From the NCBI GenBank assembly GCA_016873735.1, contig VGWD01000009.1, positions 1 to 64,000 on the forward strand: 64,000 nucleotides of DNA, given 5' to 3'. Every line of letters starts with the position of its first letter. The stretch's first letter is position 1. A program made the position numbers and the translations under genes. This document shows positions 53,495-62,936 of the stretch, in pieces. The notes beneath the pieces were generated by a model. It had not been told where the DNA came from and made no database searches. It worked only from the letters and a program-made list of their open reading frames with translations. The stretch is from Ignavibacteria bacterium. GTDB lineage: Bacteria; Bacteroidota; Ignavibacteria; Kapaibacteriales; UBA961.

Positions 53495-54373
53495 ATGAGT
53501 TTTGATGTTTCTAAAGCGATGGAGTGGGCATATAAAGACATGCTCACGTTTTTTCCGGAAAATGTCAGCACATTTGGAAGCGAACTGGATCAATTGTTCG
53601 CGATGATATATTATGCCTCGGTAGCCATCTTCTTCATTACCTATGGAATCTTGATTGCCTTCATCATTATGTACAGGCATCAAGAGGGAAGAAGGGCATA
53701 CCATTATCATGGCAATAATCTCGTGGAATTCACATGGACATTATTGCCTACATTTTTATTCGCCGGAATCGGCTTGTGGAGTGATGATGCTTGGACTAAA
53801 TCCAAGTCAGCATACAGAGTTCCAAATCCCGATGTTACAATTGATGTTCTCGGTTATCAATCCGGATTTGGTTGGCAATTCCGTTATCCAGGACCGGACG
53901 GTGTATTCGGCAAAAAGGAACGTAATCAAATCAGCAGTGCAAATCCATTTGGTATAGATTCCAATGATGTGCATGGAAAAGACGATTTGGTTATTATCAG
54001 CCCCGGTGGAGCGCGTCCGGTTGAAGCACATTTGCCCATTAACAAGAATGTCTTGGTGAACCTATCTTCCAATGATGTTTTGCACAGTTTCTTTCTTCCC
54101 AATTTCAGAGTGAAGCAAGATGCGGTGCCTGGTCAGTGGATCAAGGTATGGTTCAATGGGACTAAAGCCGGTAGATATGAAATAGCATGTGCCGAGCTTT
54201 GTGGTTCAGGACATTATAACATGAGAGGTTTGTTGATCATGGATTCCCAGCAGGATTATGATGCATGGTTAGATCAACAATATAAACTCAAGAAACCAGA
54301 AACAGCACCTGCTGCGGATTCGACCGCAGCCTTGGCAGTAGCACCTGATTCCACTACAACTAAGAAAAATTAA
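53495..54373 (+). CDS. coxB: Cytochrome c oxidase subunit II
   Basis: 292 residues. Two N-terminal membrane helices (IYYASVAIFFITYGILIAFI and VEFTWTLLPTFLFAGIGLW) precede a periplasmic cupredoxin domain. The CuA site is visible as LHSFFLPNFRVKQD with the first His and CAELCGSGHYNM near residue 237, giving two Cys, His and Met. No fused cytochrome c domain is present; the chain ends in an Ala/Thr/Lys-rich tail. An insert (YPGPDGVFGKKERNQI) seen in FCB-group and related oxidases is present. It sits 36 bases after the cytochrome c gene and before coxA. Confidence 0.95.
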   Translation: MSFDVSKAMEWAYKDMLTFFPENVSTFGSELDQLFAMIYYASVAIFFITYGILIAFIIMYRHQEGRRAYHYHGNNLVEFTWTLLPTFLFAGIGLWSDDAWTKSKSAYRVPNPDVTIDVLGYQSGFGWQFRYPGPDGVFGKKERNQISSANPFGIDSNDVHGKDDLVIISPGGARPVEAHLPINKNVLVNLSSNDVLHSFFLPNFRVKQDAVPGQWIKVWFNGTKAGRYEIACAELCGSGHYNMRGLLIMDSQQDYDAWLDQQYKLKKPETAPAADSTAALAVAPDSTTTKKN

Positions 54374-54401
54374 CCATTAACGAATACCATTGGTGGTACA
54401 T

Positions 54402-56285
54402 ATGCAAACGGCAATCGCTCATGCACATGATGCACACGGGAACGCTGCACATGGAGATCATGCTCATCATCACGATGTCTCGTTCATAAGAAAATACGTC
54501 TTCTCAACGGATCACAAAGTTATAGCCAAGCAGTTCATGCTTGCCTCGCTATTGTTCCTTTTCGTTGGGGGATTTTTTGCATTGCTCATCCGCTGGCAAT
54601 TGGCATATCCGGGTGAAGCAATACCTTTGATTGGCAATATTCTTCCTGATACATGGGTATCGGATGGAGCTGTAACGGCCAATTTCTATACGCAACTACT
54701 GTCTCTTCACGGTACAGTAATGATATTCTATGTCATCATTCCACTTGCCGTGGGTATGTTCGGAAATTTCTGCATTCCTTTGATGATTGGAACAGATGAC
54801 ATGGCATTACCAAAATTGAACATGTTTTCTTTCTGGCTTGTGCCTCCTGCAGGTTTGATTTTGTTATCCGGATTCTTTTTTGATTCAGGAGCAGCCGCTG
54901 CCGGGTGGACGGGCTATCCGCCACTTGGTCCTTCGAGTGGAGCAGGGCAAACAACATGGCTCATCTCGCTCTTTATGATTGGATTTTCTTCCATCATGGG
55001 TGCCACAAACTATCTTGCAACCATTGTTAACAAGAGAGCAAAAGGTTTACAGTTTTTTCAAATGCCATTGACTGTTTGGGCATTGATGATTACAGCCATT
55101 CTAATCATATTAGGCACACCTGTGCTTGCTGCTGCCATTTCAATGCAATTGACTGACCAATATCTGCACACGTCATTTTTTATGCCTGATAATCTTCTTG
55201 TTGGTGCACGAGACAATTCTGTATTGACCGGTGCATTTATACAAAAAGGAAATGAACTACTCGAGCATAAACAATTGCTTGGCGGTGGTGGTCAACCAAT
55301 TCTTTGGCAACATTTGTTTTGGTTCTATTCTCATCCAGCCGTGTATATCATGATTCTTCCCGGAATGGGCATTGTATCTGATGTATTGGCAACCTTTGCA
55401 CGCAAGCCACTGTACGGATATAAGGCGATGATTTTTGCTATCATGGCTATAGCATTTTTAGGGTTCGTTGTTTGGGGACATCACATGTTCCAGTCCGGTA
55501 TGAATCCTTTGCTTGGTACAACATTCATGCTTTCAACAATCGTTATTGCCGTACCTTCAGCAATTAAAATTTTCAATTGGCTTGGTACGATTTGGCGAGG
55601 TGATATTCGATTCACAGCTGCAAATCTTAATGCGCTTGCTTTTATCGCAACGTTCATCATTGGTGGATTGAGCGGTGTGTTCATGGCATCTGCTCCGGTT
55701 GATATCTATATCCACGATACCTATTTCATTGTTGCTCACATTCACTATGTTCTTTTTGGTGGTGCTTTGTTTGCAATATTTGCAGGAATCTATTATTGGT
55801 TTCCGAAAATGTATGGAAAAATGCTTAATGAGAGTTTAGGTCGTAAGCATTTCTATTGGTCATTTGTATTTTTCAATCTCACATTCTATCCAATGCACAT
55901 TTTGGGTGTTGGTGGGCACATGAGAAGAATTTACAATCCATATATCTATGAGTTTTTACAACAATTCCAACCAATGAATCAGTTTATCACATTTGCTGCA
56001 ATCATTCTTGGATTTTCTCAGCTCATTCTAATCTTCAATATATTCTGGTCACTCAAATATGGTAAGGCTGCTCCAAGAAATCCTTGGCAGGCCAATACAT
56101 TGGAATGGGCGGCACCTGCGCATCCCGGACATGGAAATTTTGATACGGATATCCAAGTATATCGTGGTCCTTATGAATTTTCAGTACCTAGTAGAACCGC
56201 TGATTTCTATCCTCAATGGGAAGAACCTCAAGGTCAACCGGAAGAAGTTGTGGCGAAAGACTCTCATTTAAGACAGCATGCATAA
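54402..56285 (+). CDS. coxA: Cytochrome c oxidase subunit I, A2 type
   Basis: 627 residues from the ATG at 54402 (GGTGG upstream; a TTG at 54390 is possible). A His-rich N-terminus (HAHDAHGNAAHGDHAHHHDV) precedes about twelve membrane helices with the haem and CuB ligands. The segment FYSHPAVYIMILPG lacks the D-channel Glu of A1 oxidases and instead has the YS pair, the A2-type signature known from Rhodothermus and Thermus caa3 enzymes. HHMFQSG and HDTYFIVAHIHYVLFGG carry the CuB and haem histidines. It reduces oxygen and pumps protons. Confidence 0.96.
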   Translation: MQTAIAHAHDAHGNAAHGDHAHHHDVSFIRKYVFSTDHKVIAKQFMLASLLFLFVGGFFALLIRWQLAYPGEAIPLIGNILPDTWVSDGAVTANFYTQLLSLHGTVMIFYVIIPLAVGMFGNFCIPLMIGTDDMALPKLNMFSFWLVPPAGLILLSGFFFDSGAAAAGWTGYPPLGPSSGAGQTTWLISLFMIGFSSIMGATNYLATIVNKRAKGLQFFQMPLTVWALMITAILIILGTPVLAAAISMQLTDQYLHTSFFMPDNLLVGARDNSVLTGAFIQKGNELLEHKQLLGGGGQPILWQHLFWFYSHPAVYIMILPGMGIVSDVLATFARKPLYGYKAMIFAIMAIAFLGFVVWGHHMFQSGMNPLLGTTFMLSTIVIAVPSAIKIFNWLGTIWRGDIRFTAANLNALAFIATFIIGGLSGVFMASAPVDIYIHDTYFIVAHIHYVLFGGALFAIFAGIYYWFPKMYGKMLNESLGRKHFYWSFVFFNLTFYPMHILGVGGHMRRIYNPYIYEFLQQFQPMNQFITFAAIILGFSQLILIFNIFWSLKYGKAAPRNPWQANTLEWAAPAHPGHGNFDTDIQVYRGPYEFSVPSRTADFYPQWEEPQGQPEEVVAKDSHLRQHA

Positions 56286-56329
56286 GATTAGGATGACCTG
56301 ATCACTGTTCACCATTTAGCGGTATTACC

Positions 56330-57241
56330 GTGAGCACTAAAGACACAGATCATCAGGTCAATACATTACAAGCGTACTTTGAACTAACGAAACCAGGCAT
56401 TACCCGAATGATCGTCTTAACGGCGGCCACAGGGTATTATTTAGCGATTGATACTCATTTTGAGATTTTCGTCTCCTCGAGCGGGATGTTATTGCCCTTC
56501 ATGTTTGCGATGTTGGGTACAGCACTGACTTCTGCCGGAAGTTGCGTTCTGAACAATGTCATGGAAATTCAATTTGATAAATCCATGAAAAGAACAGCTC
56601 ATAGAGCATTGCCATCAGGAATTGTTTCAAAGCAGTCTGCATCTATTTTCGGTATTGCTCTTTCTTTGATTGGATTGTTCATATTGTATTTCTGGGTCAA
56701 TCCTTTAACATCGACTTTGGCATTCTTGTCAATACTTTCTTATGTGTATTTATATACACCACTAAAAAGAAAAACCAAGTTGTCATTGTATGCAGGTACT
56801 TTACCGGGTGCCTTGCCCGCGCTCGGAGGTTGGACTGCATGTACCAATAGCATTGAAATACCCGGAATACTATTGTTCTTGGTATTGATATGTTGGCAAA
56901 TACCACATTTTCTGGCTCTTGCATGGATTTATAGAGTCGACTATGAGCAAGCAGGGTTCAAGATGCATACCGAGGGTGGTGATTCCACAGGAACAACAAT
57001 AGCTATGCTTTCAATTGTTTATGCCGTTTTTGGTGGGATTGCATCCACGCTGATGTGGAGATATGCCCCACTTGGTTTCGTTTTTGGAATAGGAGCTATA
57101 GTGCTTTCATTCTTTTTTCTCTATGCCTGCATTGCTTTTCTACGCAATCAGGATGGAAAAAGCGCGAAAATGCAATTATATGCATCCTATGCTTTTTTGT
57201 CAGGAATATTTTTGTTGGTGTTTGTCAATAAACAACTGTAA
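56330..57241 (+). CDS. ctaB: Protohaem IX farnesyltransferase (haem O synthase)
   Basis: 303 residues, a UbiA-type prenyltransferase with about nine membrane helices. It adds a farnesyl chain to haem b, making haem O for the oxidase. The prenyl-diphosphate motif is NNVMEIQFDKSMKRTAHRAL near residue 82, with Glu in place of the first Asp, as in many Bacteroidota members. A second motif region is YRVDYEQAGFKM near 202. The start is GTG at 56330. It sits between coxA and coxC, as is common. The haem A synthase (ctaA) is not in this window. Confidence 0.93.
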   Translation: MSTKDTDHQVNTLQAYFELTKPGITRMIVLTAATGYYLAIDTHFEIFVSSSGMLLPFMFAMLGTALTSAGSCVLNNVMEIQFDKSMKRTAHRALPSGIVSKQSASIFGIALSLIGLFILYFWVNPLTSTLAFLSILSYVYLYTPLKRKTKLSLYAGTLPGALPALGGWTACTNSIEIPGILLFLVLICWQIPHFLALAWIYRVDYEQAGFKMHTEGGDSTGTTIAMLSIVYAVFGGIASTLMWRYAPLGFVFGIGAIVLSFFFLYACIAFLRNQDGKSAKMQLYASYAFLSGIFLLVFVNKQL

Positions 57242-57246
57242 ACACA

Positions 57247-57843
57247 ATGTCATCAGGACTATCTTTAGCACATGAACCGGTAAGCAAAGTCCCTCATGGA
57301 AAATTAGCCATGTGGATATTTCTTGCTTCTGAGATCATGTTTTTCACCGGCTTTTTTGGTGCATTCATCGTATTGAGAAACTCCAATTTGGAATTGTTTT
57401 CTCATTCTGCGGGTGAATTAAATAAATGGCTTGCACTTTTGAATACATTCATTTTGATAGGTTCATCATTGACAATGGCATTGTCGATATTGAATCTTGA
57501 AAAAGGGAATACAGGAAAGTTCAAGTTGTTTCTTGGACTGACCATACTTTGTGGATTTGGATTTTTGATTGTAAAGACAATTGAATATTCCACAAAATTC
57601 GGACATCACATATTTCCATGGACTAATGTCTTTTTCTCATTCTATTTCTTGATGACCGGATTTCACGCGGTTCACGTTATAGCTGGAATGATACCTATGA
57701 CATTCATGTTCATTAAGGCATTTACCAAGAAGGGATACAATCATCCTGTTAAAGTTGAAACATTGGGTCTTTACTGGCACTTTGTGGATCTTGTCTGGAT
57801 TTTCCTCTTCCCGGTATTGTATCTCATTTTTCCTTCGCATTAA
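57247..57843 (+). CDS. coxC: Cytochrome c oxidase subunit III
   Basis: 198 residues with about five membrane helices. HGKLAMWIFLASEIMFFTGF near residue 17 carries the subunit III core with its conserved Glu. TGFHAVHVIAGMI near 137 and GLYWHFVDLVWIFLFPVLYL at the end complete the family pattern. The short length is usual for bacterial subunits with five helices. It begins six bases after ctaB. It supports stability of the catalytic subunit and the proton route. Confidence 0.93.
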   Translation: MSSGLSLAHEPVSKVPHGKLAMWIFLASEIMFFTGFFGAFIVLRNSNLELFSHSAGELNKWLALLNTFILIGSSLTMALSILNLEKGNTGKFKLFLGLTILCGFGFLIVKTIEYSTKFGHHIFPWTNVFFSFYFLMTGFHAVHVIAGMIPMTFMFIKAFTKKGYNHPVKVETLGLYWHFVDLVWIFLFPVLYLIFPSH

Positions 57844-57855
57844 GGAGCAAAGCAC

Positions 57856-58161
57856 ATGAGTGGACATCATCCGGATTCTAATGCAATGTTTGGTTCTTAT
57901 ATCAGAGTTGCGAGTGCATTGTTTGGATTGACAGTTTTGACTGTCTTGGCAGCAATGGATTGGGTGCCAAAAAGCTGGGGTGAAGCAGGTAATACTTTGC
58001 ATATCGCCATCGGACTTTTGATTGCCGTCGTAAAATCATTTATGGTATTCTATATCTTCATGCATTTGAAGTTTGATAATAAGTTCATACGTGCTTTTGT
58101 GTTCGTACCCATTTTTCTGTTTTTTGTCCTCACATTCGCCCTTAATGTATTAGGTCCATAA
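57856..58161 (+). CDS. coxD: Cytochrome c oxidase subunit IV family protein
   Basis: 101 residues with three hydrophobic helices (IRVASALFGLTVLTVLAAM, LLIAVVKSFMVFYIFMHL and FVFVPIFLFFVLTFALNVLG). The AVVKSFMVFYIFMHLKF segment is characteristic of the prokaryotic subunit IV (DUF983-unrelated, COX4_pro type). It begins 12 bases after coxC and stops one base before sco. It is a small accessory subunit of the oxidase with no catalytic residues. Confidence 0.85.
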   Translation: MSGHHPDSNAMFGSYIRVASALFGLTVLTVLAAMDWVPKSWGEAGNTLHIAIGLLIAVVKSFMVFYIFMHLKFDNKFIRAFVFVPIFLFFVLTFALNVLGP

Positions 58162-58162
58162 A

Positions 58163-58756
58163 ATGTGTTCAACACTAGCAAAATCATGTATTATGATTTT
58201 GTTGACAGGTTCGTTCTTTCTCAATTCTTGTGTACAATCTGAACGTACACAACAACAATCAAATGATCCATTTGCTTCTCTCAAAGTGTATGGCTCTTTA
58301 CCTGAGTTTAGAGGATATACTGATGAGAATAAGCAGGCAAACTCTTCACTGCTCAAGAGTAAGACAACAATCATCAGTTTCTTTTTCACATCATGTGGTG
58401 ATATTTGTCCTAAACTCAATTTGGTTAAGAGCAGGATTGTCAATAACCATGCAAGTGAATCTTTGCGTTTCATATCAGTGACCGTTGATCCGCTTACAGA
58501 TAAACCAAGTCATTTGCGTGAGCATAGGCAACTCATGCAATTCACTGATAAGCGTTGGTCATTTGTTCGAATGGACAATGATTCCATACTAGAATCATTT
58601 ATGAATGGCATGTTGATTGGTTATGCAGAAAATCCTCAAAATCACACGGCACGATTGATTTTATTGGATTCTAAATCTCGCATCAGAGGATACTTTGATG
58701 CATTGGACAAACAGCAAGTTGATTCATTGGAATCAATTTTGGAAAAAGTACTATGA
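58163..58756 (+). CDS. sco: SCO1/SenC family copper-assembly lipoprotein
   Basis: 197 residues. A lipoprotein signal ends in FFLNSC. The thioredoxin-like domain has the copper site FTSCGDICPK near residue 75 and the third ligand His in QNHTARLILLD near 158. SCO proteins deliver copper or reduce cysteines during CuA assembly in subunit II. The order after coxD supports that role. The last four bases overlap the next small gene as ATGA. Confidence 0.92.
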   Translation: MCSTLAKSCIMILLTGSFFLNSCVQSERTQQQSNDPFASLKVYGSLPEFRGYTDENKQANSSLLKSKTTIISFFFTSCGDICPKLNLVKSRIVNNHASESLRFISVTVDPLTDKPSHLREHRQLMQFTDKRWSFVRMDNDSILESFMNGMLIGYAENPQNHTARLILLDSKSRIRGYFDALDKQQVDSLESILEKVL

Positions 58757-58983
58757 AGAAAGTTATATTGTTGATTTTGCTTTTTACGTTTACAATTATT
58801 GGTCAAGCAATAGCTTGTCCAAATTGTAAAGATGCATATACTCCGGGTTCAACCGGAGCGAGTATAGGCGAAAGTTATTCTTGGAGTGTGTTATTCATGC
58901 TCTTGATGCCGATTGCCACCGTAACGTTCATATCGCTTCGCATAGCATCTGCGGCGAAAAAAAATAGAAACACTGATTTGTGA
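58753..58983 (+). CDS. Small membrane protein with CPNC motif, uncharacterised
   Basis: 76 residues, not matched to a named family. A hydrophobic signal or membrane segment (KKVILLILLFTFTIIGQAI) is followed by ACPNCKDAYTPG, a possible metal or thiol CxxC site, then a second helix (SVLFMLLMPIATVTFISLRI) and a basic tail (AAKKNRNTDL). It overlaps sco by four bases (ATGA) and lies 27 bases before actA. Similar short CPxCK proteins with a C-terminal helix may occur in oxidase clusters of other phyla, by recollection. An assembly or copper-handling role in the oxidase or complex III is a guess from place and motif. Confidence 0.8.
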   Translation: MKKVILLILLFTFTIIGQAIACPNCKDAYTPGSTGASIGESYSWSVLFMLLMPIATVTFISLRIASAAKKNRNTDL

Positions 58984-59010
58984 ATATATCTCTCTTTGTG
59001 AGTTCTCTCA

Positions 59011-59832
59011 ATGTTCAACAAAGCTACAGACAAAAAAATCAAAGGAATTACGATTGGAGGCCTTGGTACAGTGCTAACGCTTACCTTGATCGTTATATTT
59101 GGGCAAAACAATAAAGTAACTGATGTAGGTTACCGCCCTGTACAGCCCATACCTTTTTCTCATAAGCTTCATGCAAGTGAAGAAACAATTTCACATAATG
59201 GAACAGAAATGAAAGGCCTTGGCATAAAGTGTATGTATTGTCATGCACAAGCCGAAGTATCTGCTCATTCTCCTGTTCCGACCACTAGCACATGCATGAA
59301 TTGCCATGTATTGCCAATGCAATTGGAAAATGAGCGTGGTAATCCCGGTTCACTTGAATTGATTCGCACGGCATATGAAAAGAATCAACCTATAGAGTGG
59401 GTTCGAATTCACAAAGTGCCTGACTATGTCCATTTCAATCATAGCAGACATATTCGCGCTCAGATTGATTGTAAGTCATGTCACGGTCCGGTTGAAACAA
59501 TGGGGGTCATATCTCAATACAAACCATTGTCAATGGGTTGGTGTTTGGATTGCCATAGAAATCCCGAAAAATTCATAGTTCCTGCTCGTCCGATTTCAGG
59601 TATTTACAGTTATGATTATGAGAATAGATCTTCAATTGAGAAGTTCATCGGCGTAAAGGCAAATTCTTATGATCCAAATGCAAAAGCAATTCTTGCTAAA
59701 ATGCGTGAAATCGTTTCACCGCATTATGGTATGGTTGAAACAGCTGATTTACCCAAGCCGATGGTTGCCGGTATGTTGACACCAAAGCATGCGCAATATG
59801 GACCTGAGAATTGTTCCTCATGTCATCATTGA
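59011..59832 (+). CDS. actA: Alternative complex III subunit ActA, pentahaem cytochrome c
   Basis: 273 residues. One N-terminal membrane helix (ITIGGLGTVLTLTLIVIFG) is followed by five CxxCH haem sites: CMYCH, CMNCH, CKSCH, CLDCH and CSSCH. Extra His residues (FSHKLH, VHFNHSRH) suit bis-His ligation. Five haems, the anchor and position directly before actB fit ActA of alternative complex III, a menaquinol:cytochrome oxidoreductase that replaces bc1. A SCO gene and the small CPNC gene lie just upstream. Confidence 0.95.
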   Translation: MFNKATDKKIKGITIGGLGTVLTLTLIVIFGQNNKVTDVGYRPVQPIPFSHKLHASEETISHNGTEMKGLGIKCMYCHAQAEVSAHSPVPTTSTCMNCHVLPMQLENERGNPGSLELIRTAYEKNQPIEWVRIHKVPDYVHFNHSRHIRAQIDCKSCHGPVETMGVISQYKPLSMGWCLDCHRNPEKFIVPARPISGIYSYDYENRSSIEKFIGVKANSYDPNAKAILAKMREIVSPHYGMVETADLPKPMVAGMLTPKHAQYGPENCSSCHH

Positions 59833-59873
59833 TAAATTCGGAATTACACAATCAATAATAGTAGCAATTAGCA

Positions 59874-62800
59874 ATGTCAAACCGAGACGATTCACAGTAC
59901 TTTCGCCATTATGGTGAAATAGACAATCCTACAGTAGATATGAATGGTCAGGAATTCAATGGTGATTCGGGATCAACACTTTTTGATACCGATGTCAATC
60001 GCCGTACATTCATGACGGTTCTCTCGGCTTCGATGGCCATGGCGGCGGCAAGTTGCCGTAGACCTGAACATAAACTGGTCGCATCAACCAATCCTACTGA
60101 ATATTTGGTCCCCGGTTTACCGAATTACTATACATCGGTATATCAACATAAGAATGCGGCCATAGGTTTGGTTATTAAAACCAGAGAGGGAAGACCAATC
60201 AAAATTGATGGTAATCCAAAGCATTCCGCTTCACTTGGAAGAAGCTCTGCATTTGTACAAGGAACACTTCTCTCATTGTATGATCCTGATAGAATTCGTC
60301 GTCCGAGAGTAAATGGGGGTGACTCAAGCGTCAACAATGCAGCTAATACCATTGCTCAGGCAATCCAAAAAACAATAGCATCCGGAAAAAAAGCAGTGTT
60401 CCTCATTGATGAACATTGTTCCCCCACATATGTTGCATTATGCAATCAACTTTCAACAGTCATACCTGGAATTTCAGTAATTACACTTCCCACATTGATC
60501 TCCAATGCACCACTTGCGAATAGTGCGGTTTTTGGTGTTAATGCAGAAATAGTTCCTGATTTATCAAAAGCAGATGTTATTGTTTCAGTTGATAATGATT
60601 TCTTGGGTACAGATAAGCATAGTGTCTATCATACAGCTTCATTTTCATCAAATAGAAAACCAAATGCTGATTCACCATCAATGAATGCATTGCATGCCAT
60701 TGAAGCAGGATTTAGTTTGACCGGAGCAAATGCTGATCATCGTCATGCAATTCAACCATCTGAATTTGAATCTGTGTTGGCAGGAATTGTAGCTCAAGTT
60801 TACACTGCTAAAGGATTATCACTCCCTTCCGGAATGCAAGCAGGCGCAAATAACACTGCAGTCAGCAATACAGCCAAAGCATTGCTTTCCTCCAAGAGTG
60901 GAGTTGTACTTGTAGGTTCACATCTTAGCACCAAAGCAATTGCTTATGGGCAATTGATTAATCAGGCGCTTGGTTCTGTCGGTGAAGGTAAGCCTATCAA
61001 TTTGAATCACAGACTGTACAATAGTGCTGATGCATCAGCTTCGATATCAGCTTTTAGAGCATCCTTGAAAAATAAAGAGATTGGCTCTATTGTTTATGTA
61101 GAAACCAATCCTGAATATTGTTCTGATTCAGAATTGAAAAAATTATTGGCTGAGAATGTCGAGTTTTCAGCCGCATTGTCAGTTGCTGAACATGAAACGG
61201 CACAAACACTCTGTTCGGTTTCTGTACCTACTACTCATTATTTGGAATCATGGGGTGATGCCATAAATTTTGACGGGGCATATTCCATTCAGCAACCTAT
61301 CATTGCTCCACTAAATCAAAGTGCTATATCTGCACAAGATTTCATTATGTTGGTTGCAAATTTCATTAATGCTTCATGTTTTGCCGATACACCCACTTTT
61401 TATGATTTTATTAGAAAGATTCAATCAGATTATGTATCAAAAAGTGCTTGGGAACAATTGCTTCGAGATGGTGTAAGTAAAAAAACTTCTTCGTTTGAAA
61501 CAGGAACGCCCGGAGGAATAGCTCAATTGAATGGATATAATGTCAGTGGTGGTCTTACATTGGTCATTACTCCCTCATATGCATTGCTTGACGGGACACA
61601 ATCTAATAACTCATGGTTACAAGAATTGCCTGACCCAATCACAAAAGTGACATGGGGTAATGTTGCAATGATGAGTAAACAAACGGCAGAGTCTTTGGGC
61701 GCAGTTCAAGGTGAAGTTCTTCGCCTTTCTACTCAAGCGGGCAGTATTGAATTACCGGTGTTTATTCAACCCGGCATGTCAAACAATGTTGTTTCCATTG
61801 GTTTGGGTTATGGTAGAACAGCAGGTGGAAAAGTGTTGGATGGAGTTGGTGCAAATGCCTATTCCATTCTTGCTCCAAATGTAGGTTATTATATTTCTGC
61901 AAAAGCAGAAAAAGTAGGTAGATCAGAAAAGATTGCCACAACGCAAGGACATCATGCTATTGAGCGTTACGATAATTCAAGTCCTTTTGACAATGAATGG
62001 AAAGAAAGAACAAAAGACATATTGGGAGTTCAGGAGGGGTATATCACACTCGCATCTCTTGCAGCTGCTAAAGGTGGATCTCATGAAGAACGTGGACACG
62101 ATGCTCATCATATTGCCGATACATTAAGCATTGTTGATGGATTTCAATATACAGGCCATCGCTGGGCAATGGCAATCGATTTGAGTGCTTGCACAGGTTG
62201 TTCAGCTTGTGTTGTTGCTTGTCAAGCAGAAAACAATATTCCCACAGTTGGTAAAAAGTATGTTGCCAATAGTCGTGAAATGCACTGGATTAGAATCGAT
62301 CGTTATTATAGAGAAGATGCTTCCGGCAATGTGACGACTGTATTCCAGCCAATGCTATGTCAACATTGTGAGAATGCACCATGTGAAAATGTTTGTCCGG
62401 TTGCGGCAACAACTCACAGCCCTGAAGGTTTGAATGAAATGACATACAATCGTTGCGTTGGTACAAGGTATTGCTTGAACAATTGCCCTTACAAAGTACG
62501 TCGTTTCAACTTCCTTAATTGGCACAAAGACAAGAAAACTCCACTCGATATGGCATTCAATCCTGATGTATCCGTTCGTATGCGCGGTGTCATGGAGAAG
62601 TGTACATTCTGTGTTCAGCGTTTGAACGAAGCAAAAATGCACGCAAAAGATCAAGGCCATTCACGAGTTCAAGATGGTGAGGTTATAACAGCTTGTCAAC
62701 AAGCTTGTCCAGCAGGAGCAATCTTCTTCGGAGATGTTAATGATTCAAAGAGTGCAGTTGCAAAAGCTGCCACTATTAATCGTGGAAATCATTCGTCTGA

Positions 62801-62909
62801 ATACAAAGAAAAGAACGGTGCTTATAAAGTGCTGAGCGAACTCAATGTGCGACCTTCAGTCACATATCTTGTGAAAGTTCGCAATACAGATCAATTACCG
62901 AAAGTATAA
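59874..62909 (+). CDS. actB: Alternative complex III subunit ActB, molybdopterin-like/Fe-S fusion
   Basis: 1011 residues. A Tat-type signal occurs near residue 43 (NRRTFMTVLSASMAMAAASC). Residues about 60-740 resemble a molybdopterin oxidoreductase fold without clear cofactor sites, as in known ActB. The C-terminal part is a ferredoxin-like unit with four cluster groups: CTGCSACVVACQ near 771, CQHCENAPCENVCP near 827, YCLNNCPYKVRRFNF near 865, and CTFCVQRLNEAK with CQQACPAG near 905-945. ActB carries three [4Fe-4S] and one [3Fe-4S] clusters in characterised complexes. It lies between actA and actC. Confidence 0.95.
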   Translation: MSNRDDSQYFRHYGEIDNPTVDMNGQEFNGDSGSTLFDTDVNRRTFMTVLSASMAMAAASCRRPEHKLVASTNPTEYLVPGLPNYYTSVYQHKNAAIGLVIKTREGRPIKIDGNPKHSASLGRSSAFVQGTLLSLYDPDRIRRPRVNGGDSSVNNAANTIAQAIQKTIASGKKAVFLIDEHCSPTYVALCNQLSTVIPGISVITLPTLISNAPLANSAVFGVNAEIVPDLSKADVIVSVDNDFLGTDKHSVYHTASFSSNRKPNADSPSMNALHAIEAGFSLTGANADHRHAIQPSEFESVLAGIVAQVYTAKGLSLPSGMQAGANNTAVSNTAKALLSSKSGVVLVGSHLSTKAIAYGQLINQALGSVGEGKPINLNHRLYNSADASASISAFRASLKNKEIGSIVYVETNPEYCSDSELKKLLAENVEFSAALSVAEHETAQTLCSVSVPTTHYLESWGDAINFDGAYSIQQPIIAPLNQSAISAQDFIMLVANFINASCFADTPTFYDFIRKIQSDYVSKSAWEQLLRDGVSKKTSSFETGTPGGIAQLNGYNVSGGLTLVITPSYALLDGTQSNNSWLQELPDPITKVTWGNVAMMSKQTAESLGAVQGEVLRLSTQAGSIELPVFIQPGMSNNVVSIGLGYGRTAGGKVLDGVGANAYSILAPNVGYYISAKAEKVGRSEKIATTQGHHAIERYDNSSPFDNEWKERTKDILGVQEGYITLASLAAAKGGSHEERGHDAHHIADTLSIVDGFQYTGHRWAMAIDLSACTGCSACVVACQAENNIPTVGKKYVANSREMHWIRIDRYYREDASGNVTTVFQPMLCQHCENAPCENVCPVAATTHSPEGLNEMTYNRCVGTRYCLNNCPYKVRRFNFLNWHKDKKTPLDMAFNPDVSVRMRGVMEKCTFCVQRLNEAKMHAKDQGHSRVQDGEVITACQQACPAGAIFFGDVNDSKSAVAKAATINRGNHSSEYKEKNGAYKVLSELNVRPSVTYLVKVRNTDQLPKV

Positions 62910-62936
62910 CAAGAACATATAAAGCAGGAAATCAGT

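Noticed and set aside
56570-56640. Glu for Asp in the first prenyl-diphosphate motif of CtaB
   Set aside because: The same change is common in Bacteroidota haem O synthases, so it is not evidence of lost function.
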